A DNA stretch of 64,000 nt, from contig NZ_OY781918.1 of the NCBI RefSeq assembly GCF_963677195.1, forward strand, positions 3,584,923-3,648,922. Reading direction: 5' to 3'. The translations under genes were made by a program, and so were the position numbers. The notes beneath the pieces were generated by a model that saw only the letters and a list, made by a program, of their open reading frames with translations, was not told where the DNA came from and did no database searches. This DNA comes from an uncultured Marinifilum sp. (GTDB taxonomy: Bacteria; Bacteroidota; Bacteroidia; Bacteroidales; Marinifilaceae). Of this stretch, positions 7,091 to 15,399 are shown in pieces. The first letter of the stretch is position 1. The number at the start of each line of letters is the position of its first letter.

Positions 7091-8248
7091 ATGATTCAAC
7101 CCGCAAATAGAACTCAAGGAATAAAAGAATACTATTTTTCGCTTAAACTAAAAGAAATAGCACGTTTAAACGAAGAAGAAGTAAAAGTTCTTAATCTGGG
7201 AATTGGAGATCCTGACATGTCTCCTTCTGAAGATACCTGGAACATGCTTAAGGAAGCTTGTGTTCACCCAAAAAGTCATGGATACCAAAGCTATCAGGGA
7301 ATTCCTGCTTTACGTGAGGGATTTTCGAAATGGTACAAAACCTATTTCGAAGTGGATATTAATCCGGCAAACGAAGTATTACCATTAATGGGTTCGAAAG
7401 AAGGAATCATGATTACATCGTTAGCCTACTTAAACGAGGGCGATGAAGTATTAATTCCCGATCCATCGTATCCAACTTATAAATCGGTTACCAATTTACT
7501 TGGCGGAAAGATAATCTCTTACTCATTAACTGAAAAAAATAACTATCATCCTGATTTAAATGAACTGGAAAAAAGAGATTTAAGCAAGGTAAAAATGATG
7601 TGGATTAACTATCCTCACATGCCAACCGGAGCAAGAGCCAGCAGAGAATTACTGGAACAAATTGTTGTTTTTGGAAAAAAACACAAAATCTTAATTGTAA
7701 ACGATAATCCTTATAGCTTTATTTTAAACGACGAACCTATGAGTATTATGAACATTGAGGGTGCCAAAGATTGCTGTTTAGAGCTAAACTCGCTAAGTAA
7801 ATCGCATAATATGCCAGGTTGGAGAGTTGGAATGATTTGCGGAAGTGCTAAAATGCTCGATCCTGTTTTAAAAGTTAAAACAAATATGGATTCAGGAATG
7901 TTTTACCCAGTACAACAAGCAGCCGTAAAAGCTTTAAATGTTGAAAAATCATGGTACGATTCGATTAATAAGGTTTACAAAACAAGAAGAGATTTGGTTT
8001 TTAAGCTAATGGAATTAATTGAATGTAAACCTGGTAAAAATCAAAGCGGAATGTTTGTTTGGGCAGCAATTCCCAGAAAATATAAAGACTGCTACGAGCT
8101 TAGCGATAAAATATTAAACAAAGCAAAAGTATTTATCACTCCAGGCGGAATATTTGGAGAAGAGGGAAAAAGATATATCAGAATCTCTCTTTGTAGCAGT
8201 GAAGCTGTATTGAAAGAAGCGATAGATAGAATTAAAGAATGTAATTAG
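7091..8248 (+). CDS. PLP-dependent class I/II aminotransferase (probable aromatic transamination)
   Basis: This 385-residue fold-type I aminotransferase has the expected landmarks: NLGIGDPDMSPS, GYQSYQGIPALR, the cofactor segment NYPHMPTGARA, Asp205 in VNDNPYSF, the PLP lysine at residue 237 in ELNSLSKSHNMPGWRVG, and a C-terminal Arg in RYIRISLCSSE for the substrate carboxylate. It is first in an operon with tyrA and DAHP synthase/chorismate mutase, so it probably transaminates prephenate, phenylpyruvate or 4-hydroxyphenylpyruvate. The exact substrate cannot be read from sequence. A pheA gene often accompanies this set in related bacteria but is absent here. Confidence 0.9.
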   Translation: MIQPANRTQGIKEYYFSLKLKEIARLNEEEVKVLNLGIGDPDMSPSEDTWNMLKEACVHPKSHGYQSYQGIPALREGFSKWYKTYFEVDINPANEVLPLMGSKEGIMITSLAYLNEGDEVLIPDPSYPTYKSVTNLLGGKIISYSLTEKNNYHPDLNELEKRDLSKVKMMWINYPHMPTGARASRELLEQIVVFGKKHKILIVNDNPYSFILNDEPMSIMNIEGAKDCCLELNSLSKSHNMPGWRVGMICGSAKMLDPVLKVKTNMDSGMFYPVQQAAVKALNVEKSWYDSINKVYKTRRDLVFKLMELIECKPGKNQSGMFVWAAIPRKYKDCYELSDKILNKAKVFITPGGIFGEEGKRYIRISLCSSEAVLKEAIDRIKECN

Positions 8249-8326
8249 AAACAAGTTTTAAGTCGCAAGCATCAGTTTTTTAGCTGAGGATTGTAACCAG
8301 TAACTTGAGACTACAAATAAGAAAAA
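8249..8326 (+). repeat. Aminotransferase-tyrA spacer, related to the trpG-trpD spacer
   Basis: It contains AACAAGTTTTAAGT (8250-8263), TAGCTGAGGATTG (8281-8293) and AATAAGAAA just before the tyrA ATG. These blocks occur in the same order in the trpG-trpD spacer on the other strand. The word GTAACCAGTAACTTGAGACT adds further related low-complexity sequence. Confidence 0.6.
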
Positions 8327-9223
8327 ATGATAGTTTCAGTAATAGGATTAGGATTAATAGGAGGATCGATTGCTATTGATTTGAAGAAGAACGGTTTTGC
8401 AGATAAAGTAATTGGTGTTGATAACAATCCAATGCACGCTCACACTGCAAAAAAGTTGGGTATAGCTGATGAAATTCAGGATTTGAAAACAGCCATAACA
8501 TCTTCTCATTTAGTGATATTAGCCATTCCCGTTAACGCTTGTTTAAAAGCTCTGCCACAAATTATGAATCTTATCGATCAGCAAATTGTTACCGATTTAG
8601 GATCGACAAAAGAACAACTAATAGAATCTTTAGCAAATCATCCGAAAAGAAAACAATTTGTACCCGCTCACCCAATGGCTGGAACAGAATTCTCGGGTCC
8701 GCAGGCAGCACATTCTGGCTTATTCGATGGTAAGTGCTCTATAATATGTAACCCAGAAGATTCACATAAAGAAGCTATAAGCATTGTTACCGACATGTTT
8801 CATGCACTAAAAATGAGATGTGTTTATATGGATGCTGAAGTTCACGACAGACAAACAGCTTATGTATCGCACCTTTCGCATATTAGTGCTTTTGCCTTAT
8901 CTTTAACCGTTCTGCACAAAGAGAAAAAAGACAAGCATATTTTTGAGCTTGCCAGTGGTGGGTTCGATTCTACTGTTCGTTTGGCAAAAAGTTCGGCAGA
9001 AATGTGGACGCCAATCTTTAAACAAAACAAAAAAAATGTTGGTAAAGTGCTTCAAAAATATATAGATACACTGCAACAATTTAAAGATTTAATTGAGAAC
9101 GATGATTTAGAAGGAGTCGACAACTTAATTAATGAAGCCAATGATATTAGAAGAGTTTTAGATCAGAAAGAAAAAAATGAAATGGAAACTCTGAAAAATG
9201 CAGAAAAAACAATACGAGCATAA
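8327..9223 (+). CDS. tyrA: Prephenate dehydrogenase
   Basis: This 298-residue enzyme oxidatively decarboxylates prephenate to 4-hydroxyphenylpyruvate. The N-terminal Rossmann motif GLGLIGGS is at residues 7-14, with an acidic residue after strand 2 (GVDNNP) favouring NAD. The catalytic region shows TDLGSTKEQL, PAHPMAGTEFSGP and DRQTAYVSHLSHISAFAL, including the conserved His residues. No chorismate mutase or ACT domain is attached; chorismate mutase is supplied by the next gene. It is the second gene of the tyr/aro operon. Confidence 0.95.
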   Translation: MIVSVIGLGLIGGSIAIDLKKNGFADKVIGVDNNPMHAHTAKKLGIADEIQDLKTAITSSHLVILAIPVNACLKALPQIMNLIDQQIVTDLGSTKEQLIESLANHPKRKQFVPAHPMAGTEFSGPQAAHSGLFDGKCSIICNPEDSHKEAISIVTDMFHALKMRCVYMDAEVHDRQTAYVSHLSHISAFALSLTVLHKEKKDKHIFELASGGFDSTVRLAKSSAEMWTPIFKQNKKNVGKVLQKYIDTLQQFKDLIENDDLEGVDNLINEANDIRRVLDQKEKNEMETLKNAEKTIRA

Positions 9224-9302
9224 AACAAAATCAGTACACTATTAATTAAAATAAAACCAAATTTTTAATCACTCGAAAAAAAAGAGTTAATAACATTATA
9301 GC

Positions 9303-10391
9303 ATGAGTAAAAATCTAAAAATAGCGGAACTAAGTAGCTGGCCAATCGAAAATATAGACAGACCATTAGTTATTGGTGGACCTTGTAGTGCCGAAACAGA
9401 AGAACAGGTAATGGAGGCAGCACGTGGAATTAAAGATGCTGGAATTCCTATTTTCCGCGCTGGAATTTGGAAACCTCGTACTCGTCCGAATAGTTTCGAA
9501 GGAATTGGAGCAAAAGGATTAATCTGGCTGCAAAAAGTAAAAGAAGAAACAGGCTTAATTACTGCAACCGAAGTTGCTAATGCTAAACATGTTGAACTGG
9601 CTTTAGGAGCAGGCGTTGATATTCTTTGGATTGGCGCAAGAACCACTGTCAATCCATTTGCCGTACAAGAAATTGCCGACGCTTTACGCGGACACGATAT
9701 TCCTGTATTGGTAAAAAACCCTATTAATCCTGATCTTGAATTATGGATGGGAGCAATAGAAAGACTTCATGCTGTTGGACTAACAAGATTAGCTGCAATT
9801 CACCGTGGATTCTCTACTTACCAAAAGCTGAAGTACAGAAATGATCCGCAATGGCAAATTCCTATCGAATTAAAAAGAAGAATGCCACAACTTCCTATTT
9901 TCTGCGATCCTAGTCATATTACCGGAGATCGTGATTTACTGGAAGAGGTAAGTCAAAAATCGATGGACTTAAACTACGAAGGTTTAATTATTGAATCGCA
10001 CTGCAAACCAGAAGAAGCCTGGAGTGATGCGAAACAACAGTTAACACCTATAGCTCTAAAAGAACTTTTAGCTAACTTAGTTCTTCGTGATCCTGAGGCT
10101 GAAAACGAACTGGTTGATAATACTCTTGGTGAATTAAGACATCTTATTGATGATTTCGATCAGAAATTACTTGAATTGTTGGAAAACCGCATGCAGGTAG
10201 CCAAAACAATAGGACATTACAAAAAAGAGAACAACATTACTGTTTTACAGAACAAAAGATGGGGATCGATTCTCGAAAAAAGCATGGTAAATGGTAAAAA
10301 GAAAGGCTTTAGCGAGCAATTCATTAACAGCTTATTTAAAGCCATTCACCAAGAATCTATCAACCAGCAGGAAACAATAATGAACTCATAA
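9303..10391 (+). CDS. Bifunctional DAHP synthase (type I-beta) / chorismate mutase (type II)
   Basis: This 362-residue fusion covers the first and the branch-point steps of aromatic synthesis. Residues 1 to about 265 form the KDO8P/DAHP synthase barrel: VIGGPCSAE, FRAGIWKPRTRPNSFEG, LWIGARTTVNPF, PVLVKNP and FCDPSHITGDRD. Residues of about 275-355 form an AroQ-type all-helical chorismate mutase: LGELRHLIDDFDQKLLELLENRM, then KTIGHYKKENNI. In this architecture the mutase domain often confers feedback control, which is family knowledge. The other DAHP synthase, at 18018-19055, is of the unrelated-length AroG type. Confidence 0.95.
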   Translation: MSKNLKIAELSSWPIENIDRPLVIGGPCSAETEEQVMEAARGIKDAGIPIFRAGIWKPRTRPNSFEGIGAKGLIWLQKVKEETGLITATEVANAKHVELALGAGVDILWIGARTTVNPFAVQEIADALRGHDIPVLVKNPINPDLELWMGAIERLHAVGLTRLAAIHRGFSTYQKLKYRNDPQWQIPIELKRRMPQLPIFCDPSHITGDRDLLEEVSQKSMDLNYEGLIIESHCKPEEAWSDAKQQLTPIALKELLANLVLRDPEAENELVDNTLGELRHLIDDFDQKLLELLENRMQVAKTIGHYKKENNITVLQNKRWGSILEKSMVNGKKKGFSEQFINSLFKAIHQESINQQETIMNS

Positions 10392-10466
10392 TAAATGTTT
10401 TGAGATATTAGATGCGAGAAATACATTCTCTCCTCTAATATCTCCTCTCTCAAATCTCTAGACAAT
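10392..10466. repeat. Long interrupted hairpin between the DAHP synthase gene and aroB
   Basis: GAGATATTAGA (10402-10412) is a perfect inverted repeat of TCTAATATCTC (10434-10444). Nested inside is GAGAA / TTCTC around ATACA. Together they make about 16 bp of stem with one small internal loop, filling most of the spacer. No T-run follows, so it is not an ordinary terminator. It could be an mRNA processing or stability element. Confidence 0.6.
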
Positions 10467-11510
10467 ATGAAAAGCATACACATCAAAAATCAGAACAGCA
10501 CCATTCTTATTGGCGAATCCTATAAAAATATCAGTAATTATTTACCAGAAAAAAAATGCTTCCTGATTTGTGATGAAAACATTTATCGTAATTACTCCGA
10601 TTTTATTGAACAATTCGATTATATCGTAATGGGCTGTGGTGAGAGCATTAAAACATGGTCGTCGGTAGAAATGATTATAGAAAAATTGCTCGATTTTGGT
10701 GCCGATAGAAATAGCTTTTTAATTGGAATGGGCGGAGGTTTAGTTTCTGATGTAACCGGATTTGTTGCTTCTATTTTTATGAGAGGATTAGAGTTTGGAT
10801 TTATTTCCACTTCCCTTTTATCGCAAGTTGATGCTAGTGTTGGTGGTAAAAATGGCGTAAATTTTGGGAAACTTAAAAATATGATAGGTATTTTTAACCC
10901 TCCTCAATTTGTAATTTGCGATCCCATATTATTAAAAACCTTACCCAAAAGAGAAGTACGCAGTGGTTTTGGCGAAATTATAAAACATGCTTTTATTAAA
11001 GATGAAGATTTATTCCTATTCCTAAAAAAGAATAAAAAAGATCTTCTAAATTTAGATATTAATTTAATGGAAGATTTGATTTACAAAGCTGTCTCCATTA
11101 AAACCAATGTGGTTGAAAATGATCCTTTGGAAAAAGGAGAACGTAAAAAACTAAATTTCGGACATACAATTGGGCATGCTATTGAGAACAATTCAGATTT
11201 AACACACGGAGAAGCCGTATCGGTAGGAATGGTACTTGCCAGCAAACTTTCTGAAGACATAAGTGGCTTGCCAAAAACAGATTCCGATGCAATTAAGAGT
11301 CTTCTGGAAAATTTCGAATTACCTGTAACAACAGATGTTTCTTCAGAAATTATAAACGAATATCTTGTTAAAGATAAAAAGAAGAATCGCTCTTCAATTG
11401 ATTTTATCCTGTTAAATAAAATTGGAGACGCAAGCATTCATTCAATGGCAATAGATACATTAAAAAGTAAAATAATTAGTCTTATTGCCAATCAAAAAGT
11501 AAATTATTAA
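10467..11510 (+). CDS. aroB: 3-Dehydroquinate synthase
   Basis: This 347-residue NAD- and metal-dependent enzyme cyclises DAHP to 3-dehydroquinate. Motifs seen are GMGGGLVSDVTGFVASIFMRG (nucleotide and substrate loop), TTLLSQVDASVGGKNGVNF in slightly changed form (STSLLSQVDASVGGK), RSGFGEIIKHAFI with the metal-ligand Glu, LNFGHTIGHAIE with the metal-ligand His, and THGEAVSVGM with the third ligand. Length is normal. It follows the DAHP synthase gene, which makes its substrate. Confidence 0.96.
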   Translation: MKSIHIKNQNSTILIGESYKNISNYLPEKKCFLICDENIYRNYSDFIEQFDYIVMGCGESIKTWSSVEMIIEKLLDFGADRNSFLIGMGGGLVSDVTGFVASIFMRGLEFGFISTSLLSQVDASVGGKNGVNFGKLKNMIGIFNPPQFVICDPILLKTLPKREVRSGFGEIIKHAFIKDEDLFLFLKKNKKDLLNLDINLMEDLIYKAVSIKTNVVENDPLEKGERKKLNFGHTIGHAIENNSDLTHGEAVSVGMVLASKLSEDISGLPKTDSDAIKSLLENFELPVTTDVSSEIINEYLVKDKKKNRSSIDFILLNKIGDASIHSMAIDTLKSKIISLIANQKVNY

Positions 11511-11530
11511 CTGCTCCTAATTCTCTTATA

Positions 11531-11965
11531 ATGATAATAGTTAGCGCTTGCCTTGCCGGCGTAAAATGCAGATACGATGGAAATAACAATTTGGTACCCG
11601 AAATAAGAGATTTGGTACAAAATGGAAAAGCCATAGCCCTTTGCCCCGAAGAATTAGGGGGATTGCCAACTCCTCGTATTTCTTGTGAGTTAATACAATC
11701 AGACATCATAAGTAAGAATGGACACAATTTTAGTAAAGAATTTAATTCCGGAGCAAAAAAAGTATTAGATATCTCAGGCATTCTGGGCTCTAAGCTAGCA
11801 ATATTAAAAACAAATAGTCCGTCGTGCGGATATGGCCAAATTTACGATGGTACCTTTTCAGGTGATAAAAAAACAGGAAATGGCATCACTGCCAATTTAC
11901 TTGCTAATGCAGGATTAAAAATTCTGAATGAAGAAAATTTTCATTCGATTTTAAAAAATAATTAA
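11531..11965 (+). CDS. DUF523 family protein
   Basis: This 144-residue protein has the hallmark cysteine motifs of DUF523: SACLAGVKCRYDG at residues 5-17, ALCPEELGGLPTPR and LKTNSPSCGYGQIYDG. The family's biochemical role is not established. The cysteines suggest a redox, metal or thiol role, which is inference. It lies between aroB and aroC with a 20-bp gap behind aroB, so it is probably cotranscribed. A link to aromatic synthesis is only positional. Confidence 0.88.
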   Translation: MIIVSACLAGVKCRYDGNNNLVPEIRDLVQNGKAIALCPEELGGLPTPRISCELIQSDIISKNGHNFSKEFNSGAKKVLDISGILGSKLAILKTNSPSCGYGQIYDGTFSGDKKTGNGITANLLANAGLKILNEENFHSILKNN

Positions 11966-12058
11966 TTTTAAAACAATAATAGATCGTCTGGGATTAAATG
12001 CTATTTCACACATTAAACCCTACATCTAATATCATAAACCTTATAGCTACTCTAACAA

Positions 12059-13042
12059 ATGAACAATTTCGGAAGAATATTCAGAATAAGCATATTTGGT
12101 GAATCGCACGGTAAAGGTGTTGGTGTTACTATCGACGGATGCCCTGCAGGAATCAACTTAAACGAAGAAGATTTACTAAAAGATTTAAGCCGAAGAAAAT
12201 CTGGTGCAAGAGGTACAACACCCAGAATAGAACAAGATTTACCAAATATATTAAGTGGAACTTTCGAAGGAAAAACTACCGGAGCTCCTTTAATTATTCT
12301 ATTTCATAATAAAAATACAAAATCGAAAGATTACAGCAACTTATTAGACAGTCCTCGACCCGGCCATGCCGATTTTGTTGCCAAACACAAATTTGGAGAA
12401 CACAACGATTACACTGGTGGCGGTCATTTTTCTGGTAGAATAACATTGGGAATTGTTGCTGCCGGTACTGTTGCCAAGAAAATATTGGGCAATGTAAACA
12501 TCAATGCCAAACTAAACGAGATAGGTGGTAAAACAGATTTTGATGCTGCCATTGAAGAGGCACTTCTTGAGCACGATTCTATTGGTGGAATTGTTGAATG
12601 TAAAGCCAATAATCTTCCCATTGGATATGGAGAACCATTCTTCGACTCGGTAGAGTCTATGATTTCTCATTTAATATTTGCTATTCCGGCAACCAAAGGA
12701 ATAGAGTTCGGCTCGGGATTTGCTGCTGCCAAAATGAAAGGATCGGAACATAACGATAATTTTATTGATGCATCGGGTAAAACAGAAACTAATCATGCTG
12801 GTGGCATAAATGGTGGAATTACCAACGGAAACGAATTGGTTTTCCGCGTAGCAGTTAAACCAACCTCATCGATCGGGAAAACACAAAACACAATGAATTT
12901 TGCAAAAGGAAAAGTAGAAAACCTTTTAATTGAAGGCAGACACGATGCCTGTATCGCTCTACGCGTTCCTGTAATTATAGAAGCTGCCACAGCCATTGCT
13001 TTAGCCGATTTAAAATTACTCGACAAAGCACGAAAAGCCTAG
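12059..13042 (+). CDS. aroC: Chorismate synthase, short and divergent form
   Basis: This 327-residue enzyme makes chorismate from EPSP using reduced FMN. Conserved features are FGESHG at the N-terminus (catalytic His), DLSRRKSGARG, RPGHAD with the second catalytic His, NHAGGINGGITNG and EGRHDACIALR. It is about 30 residues shorter than the common form. The usual glycine-rich RSSARET segment after RPGHAD is replaced by TGGGHFSGRITLG, so the FMN/EPSP pocket differs. It closes the tyr/aro operon and is followed by a strong terminator. Confidence 0.92.
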   Translation: MNNFGRIFRISIFGESHGKGVGVTIDGCPAGINLNEEDLLKDLSRRKSGARGTTPRIEQDLPNILSGTFEGKTTGAPLIILFHNKNTKSKDYSNLLDSPRPGHADFVAKHKFGEHNDYTGGGHFSGRITLGIVAAGTVAKKILGNVNINAKLNEIGGKTDFDAAIEEALLEHDSIGGIVECKANNLPIGYGEPFFDSVESMISHLIFAIPATKGIEFGSGFAAAKMKGSEHNDNFIDASGKTETNHAGGINGGITNGNELVFRVAVKPTSSIGKTQNTMNFAKGKVENLLIEGRHDACIALRVPVIIEAATAIALADLKLLDKARKA

Positions 13043-13083
13043 TTTATTGTCTTAACTTATAAAAGTATATTCAATCTATATTT

Positions 13084-13114
13084 AAAGAGATGTTGTTCGC
13101 AACATCTCTTTTTT
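13084..13114 (+). terminator. Terminator after aroC
   Basis: AAAGAGATGTTG (13084-13095) and CAACATCTCTTT (13100-13111) form a perfect 12-bp stem closed by TTCG. T residues continue to 13114. It ends the tyr/aro operon. Confidence 0.92.
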
Positions 13115-13333
13115 AATTACCAGAAATCTCTGGCAAACGGAATAAATAATCCTACCATTTTTTTAACAAACCAGAGAAAATACCAACAGGCTATAATGAG
13201 AATTTAAAGCACTTCTCTCCTAAAATAAAATTTTCAAGTAAGATAAAATATCCTCTTCATAAACTGATCATTTTTCCGTAACTTGTTTATTATCTATTGA
13301 TTTTTAGAAATTTAACTAAAATTAAACCTTAAA

Positions 13334-14260
13334 ATGAAAAATTACGGAAAATTGGTGCAATTGGCAGGAATCACACTTCTGCTCCTATTTCTTGCATCAA
13401 AAACTACAGCACAACCAGTACAAATTAAAAAAAGAATTGCTGTCTTCGTTTTCGAAGATAAAACCGATAAAAGCTGGCATTGGTGGAATCATAAAGGAGT
13501 AGGTCAAGGTGTAAGTGATATGTTAACAACAGCATTGGTAAAATCGGGAAATTATAGAGTAATGGAACGTGCCGAAATAGATCGTATTTTAAATGAGCAA
13601 GATTTCGGACAAAGCAATAGAGTTACACAGCAAAGTGCTGCTAAAATTGGACAGGTTTTAGGTGTTGAAATGGCAGTAATTGGTTCAGTATCGGAATTTG
13701 GCTATAAAAAAAGCGATACTGGTGGAGCCGTTAAAGGACTAGGCATAGGCGTATCGAGCCAAGCTGCAGTTGTGGGCGTTGATGTAAGAATGGTAAACAC
13801 TAACACCGGAGAAATTATTACTGCAGAGAATGTCAGAAAGAAAAAATCGGCCAAAGGAATAAAACTTCGGACTAATAAATTAAACTTTAAAGACAGAAAA
13901 TCATTCGATCAATCACTTGTTGGAAAAGCTGCACGTGAGGCAATAGAAGATATTGTTTCGATGATAGATAATGGAGCCAACAACATTCAGTGGCAAGCTA
14001 AAGTAATTACCGAAAAAGCTGGTGTAGTATTTATCAATTCGGGTGAAGCCGATGGCTTAAAAGTTGGCGATGTATTTGCTGTTTACAGCAAAGGTGAAGA
14101 TCTAATAGATCCTGATACAGGAATATCTTTGGGAAGTGTAGACTCAAAAATTGGTGAAATAAAAATTATAGATGCCAGTATTGGAAATGGAAAAGCAGCA
14201 AAATGCTCCATTGTAAGCGGAACAGGCTTTGCTAAAGGTAATTTTGTTAGACTAGAATAA
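13334..14260 (+). CDS. CsgG/HfaB-like exported protein
   Basis: This 308-residue protein has a signal peptide (hydrophobic LAGITLLLLFLASKTTAQ, about residues 10-27) and no lipobox Cys. The mature part fits the CsgG/LpoB-type fold: IAVFVFEDKTDKSWHWW, GVSDMLTTALVKSGNYRVMERAEIDRILNEQDFG, AAKIGQVLGVEMAVIGSVSEFG and VDVRMVNTNTGEI. The C-terminal 80 residues look like an SH3-like flagellar FlgT-type extension (VGDVFAVYSKGEDLIDPDTG). CsgG proteins form outer-membrane secretion pores, but related proteins serve other envelope roles and no curli genes are nearby. It is a single gene with its own terminator. Confidence 0.82.
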   Translation: MKNYGKLVQLAGITLLLLFLASKTTAQPVQIKKRIAVFVFEDKTDKSWHWWNHKGVGQGVSDMLTTALVKSGNYRVMERAEIDRILNEQDFGQSNRVTQQSAAKIGQVLGVEMAVIGSVSEFGYKKSDTGGAVKGLGIGVSSQAAVVGVDVRMVNTNTGEIITAENVRKKKSAKGIKLRTNKLNFKDRKSFDQSLVGKAAREAIEDIVSMIDNGANNIQWQAKVITEKAGVVFINSGEADGLKVGDVFAVYSKGEDLIDPDTGISLGSVDSKIGEIKIIDASIGNGKAAKCSIVSGTGFAKGNFVRLE

Positions 14261-14285
14261 ACTTAGAAAAAGAATTAAAACAATT

Positions 14286-14312
14286 AGGGGAAACTTATGT
14301 CTCCCCTTTTTT
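14286..14312 (+). terminator. Terminator after the CsgG-like gene
   Basis: AGGGGA (14286-14291) pairs with TCCCCT (14302-14307), followed by T residues to 14312. Confidence 0.8.
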
Positions 14313-14354
14313 GATGGTATATTAATCTAAAATTTATGAAAATTCGCTATTAAT

Positions 14355-15107
14355 TTATTTCGGATTTGTTTCATATTCAATCACAAAAGCATAAAAAGTA
14401 GCCCCTTCACCTCCACGTAAATCACCAAAACGAACCGGAAAATCTCCCCAATTAGAAACGCGAGCCGTAATTTCACCATAACAAATTGCATCCTGATTAC
14501 CTCCTGTTACATCATTAGGCTGAATATTATTCCGCGGATCGCTATCTAAAATACCATCGTCGAGATTTTGACACCAATTGGTATACTCCCATTTTTCACC
14601 ACTTAACCACATCCATCCTGCTGAGGGATCCTCTTCATGAGATTCATCACAAGCCTGAAATCCACCAATTGGGGGTCCATTGGTAACATTGGTTTTTCCC
14701 CATGTATACCAATCTACCTCATCATCTATTAAGCTAAAAACAAATTCATTCTCTTCTTCTGTTTCCGGACACACCAAATAGCCACCACTAATTTGAGCCA
14801 AATAAGCAGCACATAACCATTCAACATCTCCATCTGGAATCTCCACAACTTCGTAATAGTGTGTTAGCCCATTCTTATTCGTAAAACTTACAGGCTTATT
14901 TCGGGTATAGTTCCCTATTTCATCCCAATTTTTATACACATTTCTATAATGTGATTTCGAATAATAATCTGTAATATCCAAAACTCTTGTCTGGCTCGTA
15001 TCCGAACTTTTTTTGTTCTCGAAACATCCACTAAACAATACTGAAAATACTAAAACACTGTACAAAAGAATAAGACTAAAAATTATTGTTTTATGATTAA
15101 ATTTCAT
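14355..15107 (-). CDS. Lipoprotein with a C-type-lectin-like domain
   Basis: This 250-residue protein has a signal sequence ending in a lipobox (VLFSGC, Cys27). After a short linker, residues of about 60-248 show the C-type lectin-like pattern: HYYEVVEIPDGDVEWLCAAYLAQISGGYL with an early Cys, then WYTWG, GWMWLSGEKWEYTNWC, a late DAICYG Cys and a closing WGD...YAFVIEYE strand. Such domains bind carbohydrate or protein ligands in many systems; in bacteria the ligand is usually unknown. It is a lone gene, convergent with the CsgG-like gene. The fold call is from pattern only. Confidence 0.72.
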   Translation of the reverse strand: MKFNHKTIIFSLILLYSVLVFSVLFSGCFENKKSSDTSQTRVLDITDYYSKSHYRNVYKNWDEIGNYTRNKPVSFTNKNGLTHYYEVVEIPDGDVEWLCAAYLAQISGGYLVCPETEEENEFVFSLIDDEVDWYTWGKTNVTNGPPIGGFQACDESHEEDPSAGWMWLSGEKWEYTNWCQNLDDGILDSDPRNNIQPNDVTGGNQDAICYGEITARVSNWGDFPVRFGDLRGGEGATFYAFVIEYETNPK

Positions 15108-15399
15108 GCTTTTCTATTTTAATTACTATTAAACACTTTAAAAGTCGTATAAAATAAAAGGGCAAAAAAATATTTTCAATATTTGATAATATTATCTCTA
15201 TAAACAAGTAAATAATCTAAACGAATAATTTAATACAACAATAATTTCTTAGAAGTACAAGCAAAAAAATTGCATAATAGCATCTACATCTTGCAAATCA
15301 TATACATTATCGAAAAGACAAAAATAATAGTAGATATCATCGCACTGTTCTGTATTTTTGGTTTCTTAAATATAAATATAGACACAACAATATCCAATC

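Noticed and set aside
9296..9652. A 118-codon minus-strand ORF inside the DAHP synthase gene
   Set aside because: It is fully antisense to a well-conserved enzyme and looks like a shadow of its codon use.
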